A stretch of DNA of 62,778 nt, from contig JAGQYE010000049.1 of the NCBI GenBank assembly GCA_020436225.1, positions 1 to 62,778 of the forward strand, written 5' to 3'. Each line of letters begins with the position of its first letter. The stretch's first letter is position 1. Origin of the DNA: Bacteroidota bacterium (GTDB lineage: Bacteria > Bacteroidota > Bacteroidia > Chitinophagales > JADIYW01). The position numbers were made by a program, and so were the translations under genes. The notes under the pieces were generated by a model. The model did no database searches. It was not told the DNA's origin and saw nothing but the letters and a program-made list of their open reading frames with translations. Of this stretch, positions 46,050 through 55,299 are shown one piece after another.

Positions 46050-46970
46050 TTAATCTTCTTGACTAATTTTAAACAAGAAATCTTTTTCTTCTTTAGTCAA
46101 ACTATCATAGCTGGAACGATTAATCTTATCTAATATATCGTCCAATTGTTCTTGTTTGGTTTTATTTTCTTTTTGTATTTTGGTATTCGCCTTTTTATTT
46201 TGATTGGAAGTATTGGTGTTTGTATAAACATATTCTCTTTTGTATTCCACTTTCATTTTATTTTTCTTCTTAAAAAGATTCGAAACAAAATCCGATACTT
46301 TAAAAAAAGGAGTTGCTAAGTCTGTTCCGTTTTGTAAAAGTTTGATGTACATAAATCCAAAAAACGCACCACCTAAATGAGCAATATGTCCGCCGGCATT
46401 TCCATGTTGCATATTTATCAAATCTAAAACAACATAAGCCAATGCTATCCATTTTATTTTTATAACACCAAAAAACAATAATCCCATTTCATATTCAGGC
46501 GCAATGGTAGCAGCAGCTAACACTATTGCCATCACAGCAGCCGAAGCACCAATACAAGTAGCCATTGGAAGTGCTGAAGAAAAAACGGGAAATAAGTTAT
46601 ACGCTAACATATACAACACGCCACCAAAAATTCCACCTAAAATATATATCGGTAAAATTTTAGGTTTGCCAATCATATCTTGTGCAATGATGCCAAACCA
46701 ATATAAACCGAGCATATTAAACAAAATATGGAAAAACCCTTCGTGTACAAATTGATAAGTAATTATCGACCAAGGATGAAATAAAAAGTTAGAAAAAGAT
46801 GCCGGCAATGCCAAGAAATGCACAATATCAAACGGCAGTGATTTTGCCATTAACGCAAAAGGCAATTGAATAAGATTAACCAAAATAAACACCGCACAAT
46901 TGATGATAATCAGCTTAATCAAATCTGAGCCGTAGCGATACTGCCATTTTATATCTTGCCAAATATTCAT
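46050..46970 (-). CDS. Rhomboid intramembrane serine protease (longer, with cytosolic tail)
   Basis: The 306-residue protein has six predicted membrane helices. The catalytic Ser is in CIGASAAVMA near residue 140 (the G-x-S motif) and the His is in GGHIAHLGGAFFG near 196. The loop HEGFFHILFNMLGLYWFG near 76 is the conserved rhomboid L1/TM2 segment. A hydrophilic Lys/Asn-rich C-terminal tail (about 225-306) is additional and probably cytosolic. It lies two bases after the other rhomboid gene. Substrates are unknown. Confidence 0.92.
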   Translation of the reverse strand: MNIWQDIKWQYRYGSDLIKLIIINCAVFILVNLIQLPFALMAKSLPFDIVHFLALPASFSNFLFHPWSIITYQFVHEGFFHILFNMLGLYWFGIIAQDMIGKPKILPIYILGGIFGGVLYMLAYNLFPVFSSALPMATCIGASAAVMAIVLAAATIAPEYEMGLLFFGVIKIKWIALAYVVLDLINMQHGNAGGHIAHLGGAFFGFMYIKLLQNGTDLATPFFKVSDFVSNLFKKKNKMKVEYKREYVYTNTNTSNQNKKANTKIQKENKTKQEQLDDILDKINRSSYDSLTKEEKDFLFKISQED

Positions 46971-46972
46971 TT

Positions 46973-47659
46973 TTAATAAAACGATTTTTTGTTGGTTTTA
47001 TTCCAATATAAAACTAATAAAAATCCAAAAATTGCGCCACCGATATGCGCAGTATGAGCGATGTTTCCAATGCCTGTTTGGGCAAACATAATATCAAATC
47101 CGATAATTACTAAAGGAATCATATATTTTGCTTTTACGGCAACCGGAATAAAAATAAACATCAACGGCGCATTTGGAAATAAATACCCGAAAGCTGTTAA
47201 TAAGCCATATACAGCGCCACTGGCTCCTACTAAACCGGAATAATAAATTTGAGAAAGACTTTTTACAGCATCCGTGCTCAAGGTTGCCGGCAAAGTTGTT
47301 GTATTTGTAAAGTTAATTTGTCCGATATAATAATAAGCAACTCCTGCATTCACTGCAACATAAAAGGCAATAGCACCTAACCCTGAAAACAAATACAAAA
47401 AGGCAAAACGCTTGCTTCCTAAAACGCGTTCATTTTCTAATATCACACCAAAACTATACAAGGCATACATATTAAATAGAATATGAAAAAAACCGCCATG
47501 TGTAAACATGTGCGTAATAATTTGCCAAGGTCGAAATGCAGGATTGGTAGGATAATGCATTGCCAACAAATCGGTCAAATCCGGATATAACAAACAAGCA
47601 ACAAAAACAAGAATGTTTAATAAGATGATATTTTTGACAACCGGCGTTAGATTCTGCAT
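46973..47659 (-). CDS. Rhomboid intramembrane serine protease (short)
   Basis: A 228-residue rhomboid with six membrane helices, GLVGASGAVYG (catalytic Ser) near residue 143, HTAHIGGAIFGF (catalytic His) near 203, and the THGGFFHILFNMYALYSFG loop near 52. It overlaps nothing but is only two bases from the second rhomboid gene and 37 bases after mutL. Both rhomboids keep the Ser-His dyad, so both should be active. Confidence 0.93.
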   Translation of the reverse strand: MQNLTPVVKNIILLNILVFVACLLYPDLTDLLAMHYPTNPAFRPWQIITHMFTHGGFFHILFNMYALYSFGVILENERVLGSKRFAFLYLFSGLGAIAFYVAVNAGVAYYYIGQINFTNTTTLPATLSTDAVKSLSQIYYSGLVGASGAVYGLLTAFGYLFPNAPLMFIFIPVAVKAKYMIPLVIIGFDIMFAQTGIGNIAHTAHIGGAIFGFLLVLYWNKTNKKSFY

Positions 47660-47696
47660 AATATTTTTTTTGTCAGATAGAAATGCTTGATATTTT

Positions 47697-49577
47697 TTAT
47701 ATTTTTTGGTCGAATTTTCTTTCTATATCGTCAAAGTTATATTGTACAAACGTCAACCAACCTGATGGATTAATCGTAGGTTGCTCGCAAGCAAATAATT
47801 CGTCGATGAGCAACTGCATCGATTTTTTATCTAAAAATTGTCCGGCTTTTATCGCTGTTTGATAAGCCAATGCTTTTGCAATTTGTTGTTGATGTTCATT
47901 CGTTTCTATATCGGCACTATTTTTATATGCTTCCAACAATTTTTCTATTAAAATTGTTTCGTTTTCGTTGCACAATTCAGGTGGCATGCCATGAATAACA
48001 AATGTATTACCACCAAAAAATTCAATATGTAATCCAAGCACTAATAAATCAGGTAAAAGTAATTTTAATAGTTCGGCATCGCTACTATTCAGCTCAATTG
48101 ATTTTGGAAACAATAATTGTTGCGTACTTGCAGATTGAATAGCAAAATTTCGTAAGTAACGTTCAAACAAAATTCGTTGATGAGCTTTGTTTTGGTCGAT
48201 GAGAATAATGCCACTTTTTATTTGCGTTAAGATATAACGGTTGTGCAACTGAATCGGCTCAAACTGTTCTCCTTCAAAATCAGAAAATGATTGTTCTTCT
48301 TCCTGTTGAAATAAATCCATTTTACTTTTTAGCGTAATGGCTCTTTCTTCCGTTTGTTCGTCTAATTCATACAATTGTTTCCAATCTTCAAAATTCTTTC
48401 CTTTTAAAAATTCATCTTGTTGCGTGGGCGGAACATCTTTATCAAATGGCGAATAATAAGAACCTTTCGAAGCATTTTCATTATTCATTTTGGATGTTAC
48501 TACTTTAAAAGGTTGCTCTGTATAAATGCGTTCATCTACTAATTGACCAAAAGTAGCTTCGTGTTCAAAATCTATGGTTGGCGTAACGCTGTATTGTGAA
48601 AGTCCGTGTTTTGCAGCCGCATTCAACAAAAGGTAAATCGATTTCTCATCTTCAAATTTTATTTCTTGTTTGGTCGGATGTACATTGATGTCGATAGCGC
48701 CAGGTTCTATCGTAATAAATAAGCAATAAAACGGGAAATTCTTTTCTGCCAGCAAGCCTTCATATGCTTTGGTAATGGCATAATTCAAGAAATTATTTTT
48801 GATAAATCGATTGTTGACAAAGAAAAATTGTTCGCCACGCGTTTTCTTACTGATTTCCGGCTTGCCAATAAAACCACGCACACTCACGTAATCGGTTAGT
48901 TCTTCTATCGGCACTAATTTCTCGTTGTAATTTTTCCCAAAAATACTGACGATACGCTGACGAATATTTCCTGCTTTTAAATGATAAACCTCCACGCCAT
49001 TGTGATGAAACGAAAAAAAGATTTCCGGATTAGCTAAGGCAACGTGAATAAATTCATCGATGATATGCTTGGTTTCAATGGCATTTGATTTCAAGAAATT
49101 TCGGCGCGCCGGAACATTATAAAATAAATTCTTAACCGAAATAGAAGTTCCGGGATTTGTTGCTGTGGGTTCTTGCAAAATTACTTTCGAACCCTCAATC
49201 AAAAGAATTGTTCCTAATTCTTTGTCGTGCAATTGTGTTTTTAATTCTACTTGTGCCACCGCTGCAATACTTGCCATGGCTTCACCGCGAAAACCAAATG
49301 TATAAAGTGAAAATAAATCTTCAATCTTTTTGATCTTGGAAGTTGCGTGTCGTTCAAAACACATACGTGCATCCGTGTCGCTCATACCGCAACCATCATC
49401 AACCACTTGCACTAAAGTTCTACCTGCATCTTTAATGATAAGTTTGATATTTTTTGCACCGGAATCAACGCTATTTTCCAATAATTCTTTCACAACAGAT
49501 GCCGGCCGTTGTATGACCTCACCTGCCGCAATTTGATTGGCAATAGCATCCGGTAAAAGTTGAATTAAATCAGACAT
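47697..49577 (-). CDS. mutL: DNA mismatch repair protein MutL
   Basis: MutL links mismatch recognition by MutS to downstream strand removal. The 626-residue protein has the GHKL ATPase motifs IAAGEVIQRPASVVKELLENS (near residue 15), DDGCGM (near 58) and TFGFRGEAMASIAAV (near 92). It also has GTSISVKNLFYNVPARRNF near 141 and a C-terminal dimerisation domain (about 430-620). The typical DQHA-type endonuclease motif of many MutL proteins reads DQNKAHQR here (near 462), and the usual DQHAxxExxxYE pattern is absent, so endonuclease activity is doubtful. It is first in an operon with two rhomboids and an EEP protein. Confidence 0.97.
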   Translation of the reverse strand: MSDLIQLLPDAIANQIAAGEVIQRPASVVKELLENSVDSGAKNIKLIIKDAGRTLVQVVDDGCGMSDTDARMCFERHATSKIKKIEDLFSLYTFGFRGEAMASIAAVAQVELKTQLHDKELGTILLIEGSKVILQEPTATNPGTSISVKNLFYNVPARRNFLKSNAIETKHIIDEFIHVALANPEIFFSFHHNGVEVYHLKAGNIRQRIVSIFGKNYNEKLVPIEELTDYVSVRGFIGKPEISKKTRGEQFFFVNNRFIKNNFLNYAITKAYEGLLAEKNFPFYCLFITIEPGAIDINVHPTKQEIKFEDEKSIYLLLNAAAKHGLSQYSVTPTIDFEHEATFGQLVDERIYTEQPFKVVTSKMNNENASKGSYYSPFDKDVPPTQQDEFLKGKNFEDWKQLYELDEQTEERAITLKSKMDLFQQEEEQSFSDFEGEQFEPIQLHNRYILTQIKSGIILIDQNKAHQRILFERYLRNFAIQSASTQQLLFPKSIELNSSDAELLKLLLPDLLVLGLHIEFFGGNTFVIHGMPPELCNENETILIEKLLEAYKNSADIETNEHQQQIAKALAYQTAIKAGQFLDKKSMQLLIDELFACEQPTINPSGWLTFVQYNFDDIERKFDQKI

Positions 49578-49712
49578 AAATCAGACACAAAATACAAAAT
49601 ACTCATCGTTCTATCTTGTTAAATGCTGTTATTTGATGCATTAAATTTTTATCAAACTATCGATTTCCACGCACGTTTAGAGTTTATAACATTCATCGGC
49701 AAATATTTTTAG

Positions 49713-49720
49713 TATGTTTG
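49713..49720 (+). promoter_or_regulatory. -7 element for the GH3/beta-lactamase gene
   Basis: TATGTTTG matches TAnnTTTG and lies 35 bases before the ATG at 49756. Confidence 0.45.
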
Positions 49721-49755
49721 GAAAAATTAGGTTTAATTTTTGATAAAGTGATTGT

Positions 49756-52683
49756 ATGATAATGAACAAAAGATTTTTCAAGTTAATTCTCATTTCTTGC
49801 TACTTGCTACTTACAACTTATTATTCTAAAGCAGCCGAACCTCCATATCTAATATATAGCCACAATAATTGGGTAGATTCAATAATAGATTCTATGTCAT
49901 TAGATGAAAAAATTGGTCAGCTTTTTATGATTGCAGCTTATTCTAATAAAGACGAAACAAGCTACAAAAAAATCGATCAATATATCAAAGATTATAAAAT
50001 TGGAGGATTAATTTTCTTTCAAGGTACAGCACAAAAGCAAGCCGAATTAACTAATCGATATCAAGCAATAAGTAAAACGCCACTTTGGATAGGATTCGAT
50101 GGCGAATGGGGTTTAGGTATGCGTTTAGACAATACTATTTCTTATCCACGACAATTGACATTGGGTGCCATCGATAATCCTGATTTAATTTATGAAATGG
50201 GCGAAGAAATTGCTCGACAAATGCATCGCATCGGCATACATATCAATTTTGCTCCGGTGATTGACGTAAACAGCAATCCTAATAATCCGGTGATAAATGA
50301 CCGCGCATTCGGCGATAATAAATTTGGCGTAACAAGAAAAGGGTTGGCTTATATGTTTGGATTACAAGACCACAAAATATTAGCCAGCGCTAAGCATTTT
50401 CCGGGACATGGCGACACAGATGTGGACTCACACAAAGATTTGCCTGTTGTGAAACACGACTTACAACGCTTGGAATCTGTTGAGCTATATCCTTTTAAAC
50501 AACTCATTCGATATGGCGTGGGCAGTATTATGGTTTCGCATTTGAATGTGTTGGCATTAGACAGTACACCAAATTTTCCGGCTACTTTATCACCAAAAAT
50601 TATTCAACAAAAATTAAAAGACGAGATGGGCTTTAAGGGTTTAGTATTTACAGATGCCATGAATATGAAAGGTGTTTCAAAATATTATCCTTCAGGCATT
50701 GCAGAAGTGAAAGCAATTTTAGCAGGAAACGATGTGTTATTGTTTCCGGAAGATGTGGATTCCGCAATTAAAGGTGTAAGAAAAGCCGTTGAACAAGATT
50801 CTATTATTCCGGAAGAATGGATAAATCAAAGAGTGAGAAAAATTTTGGCTGCAAAATATTGGTTGGGTTTAAATCACTATCAATCTATCAACCTAGAAAA
50901 TATTGACGAAGACATCAACAACGAGCAAGCAAAATTTTTAAAATTCAAATTATATGAACATGCCATTACTGTTGCAAAAGATTCAGCTAAGTTAATTCCA
51001 ATCATCAACCTACAAAAAAATATTGTGCATGTTAGTATTGGTGGAAAAGCAGATGATGTATTCTCATCAACCTTAGATAAATATACTTCCATTACGCATT
51101 ATTATGTGTCGAAAAATGCAACTGCAAAAGAATCAGATTCCGTTTTAAAACAAATAAAAGATGCACATTTAGTCATTATTGATGTTCAAGATATGAGTCG
51201 ATTTGCGTCAAAAAATTACGGACTCAATGAAACAATTGTTACTTTCTTAAAACAAATCAATCAACAAAATCCAAGCATTCTTACTGTTTTTGGTTCGCCT
51301 TATAGTTTAAAATATTTCCAAGCATTTAATTCTGTCATGGTGGCTTTTGGTGCTGATGAAGAAGCACAATCTATTGCGGCACAAATTATTTTTGGAGCTC
51401 GTGGTGCAAAAGGTACGATGCCAATTTCTGTCGGGAAATTTGAATATGGCGACGGCATTAATACCACTTCCAATTTGCGTTTAAAATATGGAATGCCGAT
51501 TGAAGTAAACATCGACAGCAAAAAATTAAACAAGATTGACAATATTGTACAAAAAGCAATTGAAGATAAAGTTTTTCCGGGCGCACAGGTGTTGGTGGCA
51601 AAAGACAATGAAGTGATTTTCAATAAAGCGTATGGCTTTCATACATACGACAAAAAAATAGCCACAAAGGCGAATGATTTGTTTGACATTGCTTCCGTAA
51701 CCAAAGTTACTGCTACTGTTCCATTGATTATGAAAATGCAAGAGCAAGGAAAGATTGACGTGAACAAAACTTTAGGCGATTATATGGATTATCCGGAAAA
51801 TTGCAACAAGAAAGATTTAGTAATTAAAGAAATTCTATGTCATCAAGCCGGCTTGCAAGCCTGGATTCCTTTCTATAAAAAAACATTAAATACTTTTGGA
51901 AAACCTGATTCATTGTGGTATTCAAAAACGCAAGATTCCATTTTCTCTGTACGAATTTTAGACAGTTTATATCTGAAAAAATCCTTTCAAGATACTTTAT
52001 GGAAGATGCTTTACGACAGCGATTTGTTGCCGACAAAAAAATATAAATACAGTGATTTAGGTTATTATCTTTTAAAGCAAATTATAGAAAAAACTTATCA
52101 TGATTCCTTACAAAATATTGCACATCGTTATTTGTATGCGCCATTGGGCATGAACTACACACAATACAATCCGAAGTGGAATGGCTATGATTTAAATAAA
52201 ATTATGCCGACTGAAGTAGAAAAAGAATTTAGAATGTCGGAAATTTTAGGAACCGTGCACGACCAAGGTGCTGCGTTGTTGGGTGGCGTCGGCGGACATG
52301 CCGGAATTTTTACCAATGCAAACGATTTAGCAAAATATTTCCAAATGCTATTGAATGGCGGCAACTACGGCGGTTTTAAATATTACGACAAACGCACAAT
52401 AGACAGATTTACTTCTAAGCAATATGCTAATAATAGACGCGGCATTGGCTTCGATAAGCCTACACCAAACGGTCAAGATGGTCCAACTTGTGATGCTGCA
52501 TCAGATGCTTCGTTTGGACATTCGGGATTTACGGGCACTATTGCTTGGGCTGATCCTGAAAATGGATTGATATATATTTTCTTGAGTAATCGTGTTTATC
52601 CAAGTGCTGAAGTCAATTGGTTAGCCAAACTCAACATCCGACCAAAAATTCAGCAAGTTATTTATGATGCGATAATAAAGTAA
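49756..52683 (+). CDS. Glycoside hydrolase family 3 / beta-lactamase-family fusion protein
   Basis: The 975-residue protein has a signal peptide (about residues 1-26), a GH3 N-terminal domain (about 40-370) with SAKHFPGHGDTDVDSHKDLPVV near 211 and the catalytic Asp in GLVFTDAMNMKG near 296, and a GH3 C-terminal region (about 390-585). A class C beta-lactamase/penicillin-binding-protein-like serine hydrolase follows (about 600-975) with SVTK (catalytic Ser and Lys) near 643, YSDLGYY and GHSGFTGT. Bacterial GH3 enzymes of this type are often N-acetylglucosaminidases acting on muropeptides, so a role in cell-wall recycling is likely but inferred. The ATG could be 49756 or 49762. Confidence 0.92.
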   Translation: MIMNKRFFKLILISCYLLLTTYYSKAAEPPYLIYSHNNWVDSIIDSMSLDEKIGQLFMIAAYSNKDETSYKKIDQYIKDYKIGGLIFFQGTAQKQAELTNRYQAISKTPLWIGFDGEWGLGMRLDNTISYPRQLTLGAIDNPDLIYEMGEEIARQMHRIGIHINFAPVIDVNSNPNNPVINDRAFGDNKFGVTRKGLAYMFGLQDHKILASAKHFPGHGDTDVDSHKDLPVVKHDLQRLESVELYPFKQLIRYGVGSIMVSHLNVLALDSTPNFPATLSPKIIQQKLKDEMGFKGLVFTDAMNMKGVSKYYPSGIAEVKAILAGNDVLLFPEDVDSAIKGVRKAVEQDSIIPEEWINQRVRKILAAKYWLGLNHYQSINLENIDEDINNEQAKFLKFKLYEHAITVAKDSAKLIPIINLQKNIVHVSIGGKADDVFSSTLDKYTSITHYYVSKNATAKESDSVLKQIKDAHLVIIDVQDMSRFASKNYGLNETIVTFLKQINQQNPSILTVFGSPYSLKYFQAFNSVMVAFGADEEAQSIAAQIIFGARGAKGTMPISVGKFEYGDGINTTSNLRLKYGMPIEVNIDSKKLNKIDNIVQKAIEDKVFPGAQVLVAKDNEVIFNKAYGFHTYDKKIATKANDLFDIASVTKVTATVPLIMKMQEQGKIDVNKTLGDYMDYPENCNKKDLVIKEILCHQAGLQAWIPFYKKTLNTFGKPDSLWYSKTQDSIFSVRILDSLYLKKSFQDTLWKMLYDSDLLPTKKYKYSDLGYYLLKQIIEKTYHDSLQNIAHRYLYAPLGMNYTQYNPKWNGYDLNKIMPTEVEKEFRMSEILGTVHDQGAALLGGVGGHAGIFTNANDLAKYFQMLLNGGNYGGFKYYDKRTIDRFTSKQYANNRRGIGFDKPTPNGQDGPTCDAASDASFGHSGFTGTIAWADPENGLIYIFLSNRVYPSAEVNWLAKLNIRPKIQQVIYDAIIK

Positions 52684-52735
52684 TTTTTTGAATTAGCTGA
52701 TTAGTGAATGTGCTAATTAGCGAATGAAAAATTGC

Positions 52736-52770
52736 TTCTCAGCAGAGTCTCACATAGTGGACTCTGCGTA
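52736..52770. repeat. Dispersed intergenic repeat, hairpin copy
   Basis: A perfect eight-base inverted repeat (52742-52749 with 52760-52767) with further pairing inside the loop. The sequence is related to 23102-23133 and to 54054-54074. It sits between convergent genes and could also end transcription, although it has no T tract. Confidence 0.6.
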
Positions 52771-52821
52771 AAATTTAATAAGAAAGCATCCTTTTAAGAG
52801 ACACTGCTAAAAATTGAAAAT

Positions 52822-52850
52822 GAGATTTCCTATTTCGTGGGAATGACATT
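52822..52850. repeat. Second copy of the 29-base intergenic unit
   Basis: Same length as 23206-23234, with identical ends GAGATTTCC and GGGAATGACATT and a variable middle of eight bases. Confidence 0.65.
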
Positions 52851-52894
52851 GCTTCCTTTGTGTAAAATCTTAGCATGCATTGCGGTATAAATAA

Positions 52895-53926
52895 TCATTC
52901 AGCATCAAAATTTACTTTGCAGCCTTCGCTACAATTTCTGCAGATGTCTATTTCCTTTCTACCTTTTACTAATTGTGCTCGAAAATTTTTATACAAATCA
53001 TTATTCCAAATTTGCTGAAAAGTATGCGAATTCAAATCGCCTAATTGATGACTTGCATCTTTATCAAAGCAACAAGGCACTACTTTGCCGTCCCAAGTAA
53101 TTACGCAACTGTGCCACAATTTCCAGCAACTATTTTCCAATTCATTTTTGATAGAATACGTGCCATCCGCATTTTTCTTATAGCGCGAATATTTTTCATT
53201 TTCCGGTATCAAACTATTCCCATTTTCGTAATCGTACACTTGAGCAGTTTTTAAAATAATATCATCTACACCAATTTCTTTTGCCAACTTTTTCAAATCT
53301 TCAATTTGATGTTCATTGTGTCGAACTACCAAAAATTGAAAAATAACATACGGCGTTGGAGAATTTAATTTCTGTTTCCAATGCACAATATTTTTAGCAC
53401 CTTCAATCACTTTGCTCAATTGTCCGCCAACACGATATTGCTGATACGTTTCTTGTGTTGTGCCATCAATAGAAATAATCAATCTATCTAAACCGCTTTC
53501 AATGGTTTTCTTGGATGTTTCATCATTTAAATAATGCGCATTTGTGGATGTAGAAGTATAAATATTCTTGGATTTAGCATAAGCCACCATGTCCAAAAAA
53601 TTTTTATTCAAATAAGGTTCGCCTTGAAAATAAAAAGTAAGATAAATTAAATGCGATGAAAGTTCATCAATTGTTTTTCTGAAAAATTTTGGTTCTAACA
53701 TGCCAATCGGTCGCGTAAAAGAACGCAATCCACTCGGACATTCCGGACAGCGTAAATTACAGGATGTTGTCGGCTCTAATGAAATCGAAAATGGTTTGCC
53801 AAATTGAATCGGCTTCTTTAAATATTTAGTGATATAGAATGAAACATACACCAATAACATATTCCAAACTCGCCGAAACGTAAGCTTAGAAATAAAATTG
53901 AATGTATTAGAAAATGAAAATTTCAT
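52895..53926 (-). CDS. Radical SAM/SPASM domain protein
   Basis: The 343-residue protein has the radical SAM motif CNLRCPEC (Cys56, Cys60, Cys63) that holds the S-adenosylmethionine iron-sulfur cluster. The C-terminal SPASM region is cysteine-rich: CWKLWHSC and VVPCCFDKD near 262-285 and CRNCSEGC near 330, for extra clusters. The DGTTQETYQQYR segment near 155 is typical of SPASM enzymes. Members mature peptides or act on carbohydrates or cofactors. The substrate cannot be told, and no small precursor-peptide gene was recognised nearby. Confidence 0.88.
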   Translation of the reverse strand: MKFSFSNTFNFISKLTFRRVWNMLLVYVSFYITKYLKKPIQFGKPFSISLEPTTSCNLRCPECPSGLRSFTRPIGMLEPKFFRKTIDELSSHLIYLTFYFQGEPYLNKNFLDMVAYAKSKNIYTSTSTNAHYLNDETSKKTIESGLDRLIISIDGTTQETYQQYRVGGQLSKVIEGAKNIVHWKQKLNSPTPYVIFQFLVVRHNEHQIEDLKKLAKEIGVDDIILKTAQVYDYENGNSLIPENEKYSRYKKNADGTYSIKNELENSCWKLWHSCVITWDGKVVPCCFDKDASHQLGDLNSHTFQQIWNNDLYKNFRAQLVKGRKEIDICRNCSEGCKVNFDAE

Positions 53927-54053
53927 CTAAATATCTTAAATATCTATGCAAACGAAGATACAATGCTATAGAGGTTTATTCAAACAAAAATGCTTGATTA
54001 AATTAAAACCATTAAATGAAAGTAAAGTTTTACTTATTGTTGTTCATCTATAG

Positions 54054-54074
54054 ACGCAGAGTCCTTTCAGGAAA
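54054..54074. repeat. Degenerate copy of the dispersed intergenic repeat
   Basis: ACGCAGAGTCC at 54054-54064 matches the complement of 52760-52770 exactly, and TGAGAAG follows at nearly the same distance (16 against 17 bases) in both places. The inner arm of the hairpin is not conserved. Confidence 0.45.
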
Positions 54075-54088
54075 AGCTATTGAGAAGT

Positions 54089-54742
54089 TTATTTTCCGGA
54101 AACTAATGCCGGTTTTGTTTTTGGTATGCGTTTCTTAAAATATCGAATCATAAAAAACAAGAAAACAACAATAACTAAACAAACAATAGCAGCAATAATA
54201 AACGGCACAATAAGACTAAATATGCTACCTACTATTGCCAAGATATGCTCAACTGTGGCAACAATCGGGTTGGCTGTTCCTGCAGTTGTTGCTGTAGAAG
54301 TTGCACGCGTTAATGCCGTTCCTGCCTGGATTATGCCGGCACTTCCACCGCCAACAATAATACCCAAACCCCATTTCAACATCGGATCTAAATCGGGAAT
54401 AATGGCTGAAGCGGTCAGCAACGTTCCTGCAATTACGGATGCCGGCGTCATTATCGTATCTAAAATATTATCAATAAATGGAATATAATATCCGGCAATC
54501 TCAAAAATAGTAGCGGCTCCAAAACAGATGATTGCAGGTGTGCTGCTCATCCAAGCAAAGCTTTCGCCCAAATGCAAAATGCCCATTTTAGAGGCAACAC
54601 TTGCAGCCAACAAAGGCACAAAAACTCTAAATCCGCAACAGGCGCTTAATCCTAAGCCCATCACTAAACTTAGTAAAACTTTATTATCGCTGAAAAAATG
54701 CAAAGCATCTTTAGAAACAAATTGCATAATTGTTGTATCCAT
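54089..54742 (-). CDS. DUF4126 membrane protein
   Basis: The 217-residue protein has about five hydrophobic segments. It shows the DUF4126 pattern: GLGLSACCGFRVFVPLLAASVASKMG near residue 30, TAIMPDLDP-like ASAIIPDLDPMLKWGLGIIVGGGSAG near 112, and a Thr/Ala-rich stretch (ALTRATSTATTAGTANP) near 142. It ends with a membrane helix and a basic tail. Function is unknown. It is divergent from the DUF3127 gene. Confidence 0.82.
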   Translation of the reverse strand: MDTTIMQFVSKDALHFFSDNKVLLSLVMGLGLSACCGFRVFVPLLAASVASKMGILHLGESFAWMSSTPAIICFGAATIFEIAGYYIPFIDNILDTIMTPASVIAGTLLTASAIIPDLDPMLKWGLGIIVGGGSAGIIQAGTALTRATSTATTAGTANPIVATVEHILAIVGSIFSLIVPFIIAAIVCLVIVVFLFFMIRYFKKRIPKTKPALVSGK

Positions 54743-54886
54743 AGTTAAATGTACAATTTTTTCAATAGAACATCAAAACGAGTTCCAAAATTCCCAATTT
54801 GAGGTTTTGGTGGCAAAAAAGAAAAATAATGCTTGTTTTTTGTTGGCAAATTCGTTGTTCGTGTATAAAAAATGAAACACAAATTT

Positions 54887-54915
54887 TTGTCTGCGTACTA
54901 CTTTCCGTATTTTTG
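54887..54915 (+). promoter_or_regulatory. Promoter for the DUF3127 gene
   Basis: TTTG at 54887-54890 (-33) and TATTTTTG at 54908-54915 (-7) are separated by 17 bases. Transcription would begin near 54922, which supports the ATG at 54932 over a TTG at 54923. Confidence 0.6.
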
Positions 54916-54931
54916 AGGAAAATTGAATGTA

Positions 54932-55297
54932 ATGGAATTAAGCGGAAAAATTTACAAGGTGATGCCGATAGAAACTGGCGAAGGCAAAAATGGAACTTGG
55001 TCAAAACAATCTATTATTATAGAAACTCCACACGAACGATTTCCTAAAAAAGTTTGTGTGATATTTTGGGGCGATTTAACCAACAACGCAGCGTTTATAG
55101 AAGGTGCAGATATATCGGTAGAGGCAGATGTGGAAAGTCGCGAATTTAATGGTAGATGGTACACCGACGTGAAAGCTTGGAGAATAAATACATCAGCATC
55201 AAACAATACAAAATCTACTTCAACAGCAACAAATACTGTTGTTGAACAAACAACATCAGAAAGTGCTTCTGTAGCTGAAGACGATTTACCGTTTTAA
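54932..55297 (+). CDS. DUF3127 single-stranded DNA-binding-fold-like protein
   Basis: The 121-residue protein begins MELSGKIYKVMPIETGEGKNGTWSKQ and continues with IIETPHERFPKKVCVIFWGD and ISVEADVESREFNGRWYTDVKAWRI. This is the conserved DUF3127 domain of Bacteroidota, with the short beta-strand pattern of an OB fold. A Ser/Thr-rich linker (about 91-115) and an acidic end EDDLPF follow. That end resembles the C-terminal tip of single-stranded DNA-binding proteins (SSB, ...DDIPF), which recruits repair partners. Function unknown; a nucleic-acid role is inferred from the fold and tail. Confidence 0.82.
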   Translation: MELSGKIYKVMPIETGEGKNGTWSKQSIIIETPHERFPKKVCVIFWGDLTNNAAFIEGADISVEADVESREFNGRWYTDVKAWRINTSASNNTKSTSTATNTVVEQTTSESASVAEDDLPF

Positions 55298-55299
55298 GT

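Noticed and set aside
52895-53926. Radical SAM protein as the sulfatase-maturing enzyme for the nearby sulfatase
   Set aside because: The motif is CNLRCPEC with the C-terminal pattern of general SPASM enzymes. The typical anSME motif and length (about 370-400 residues) are not matched, and the gene is 2.2 kb away on the other side of three unrelated genes.
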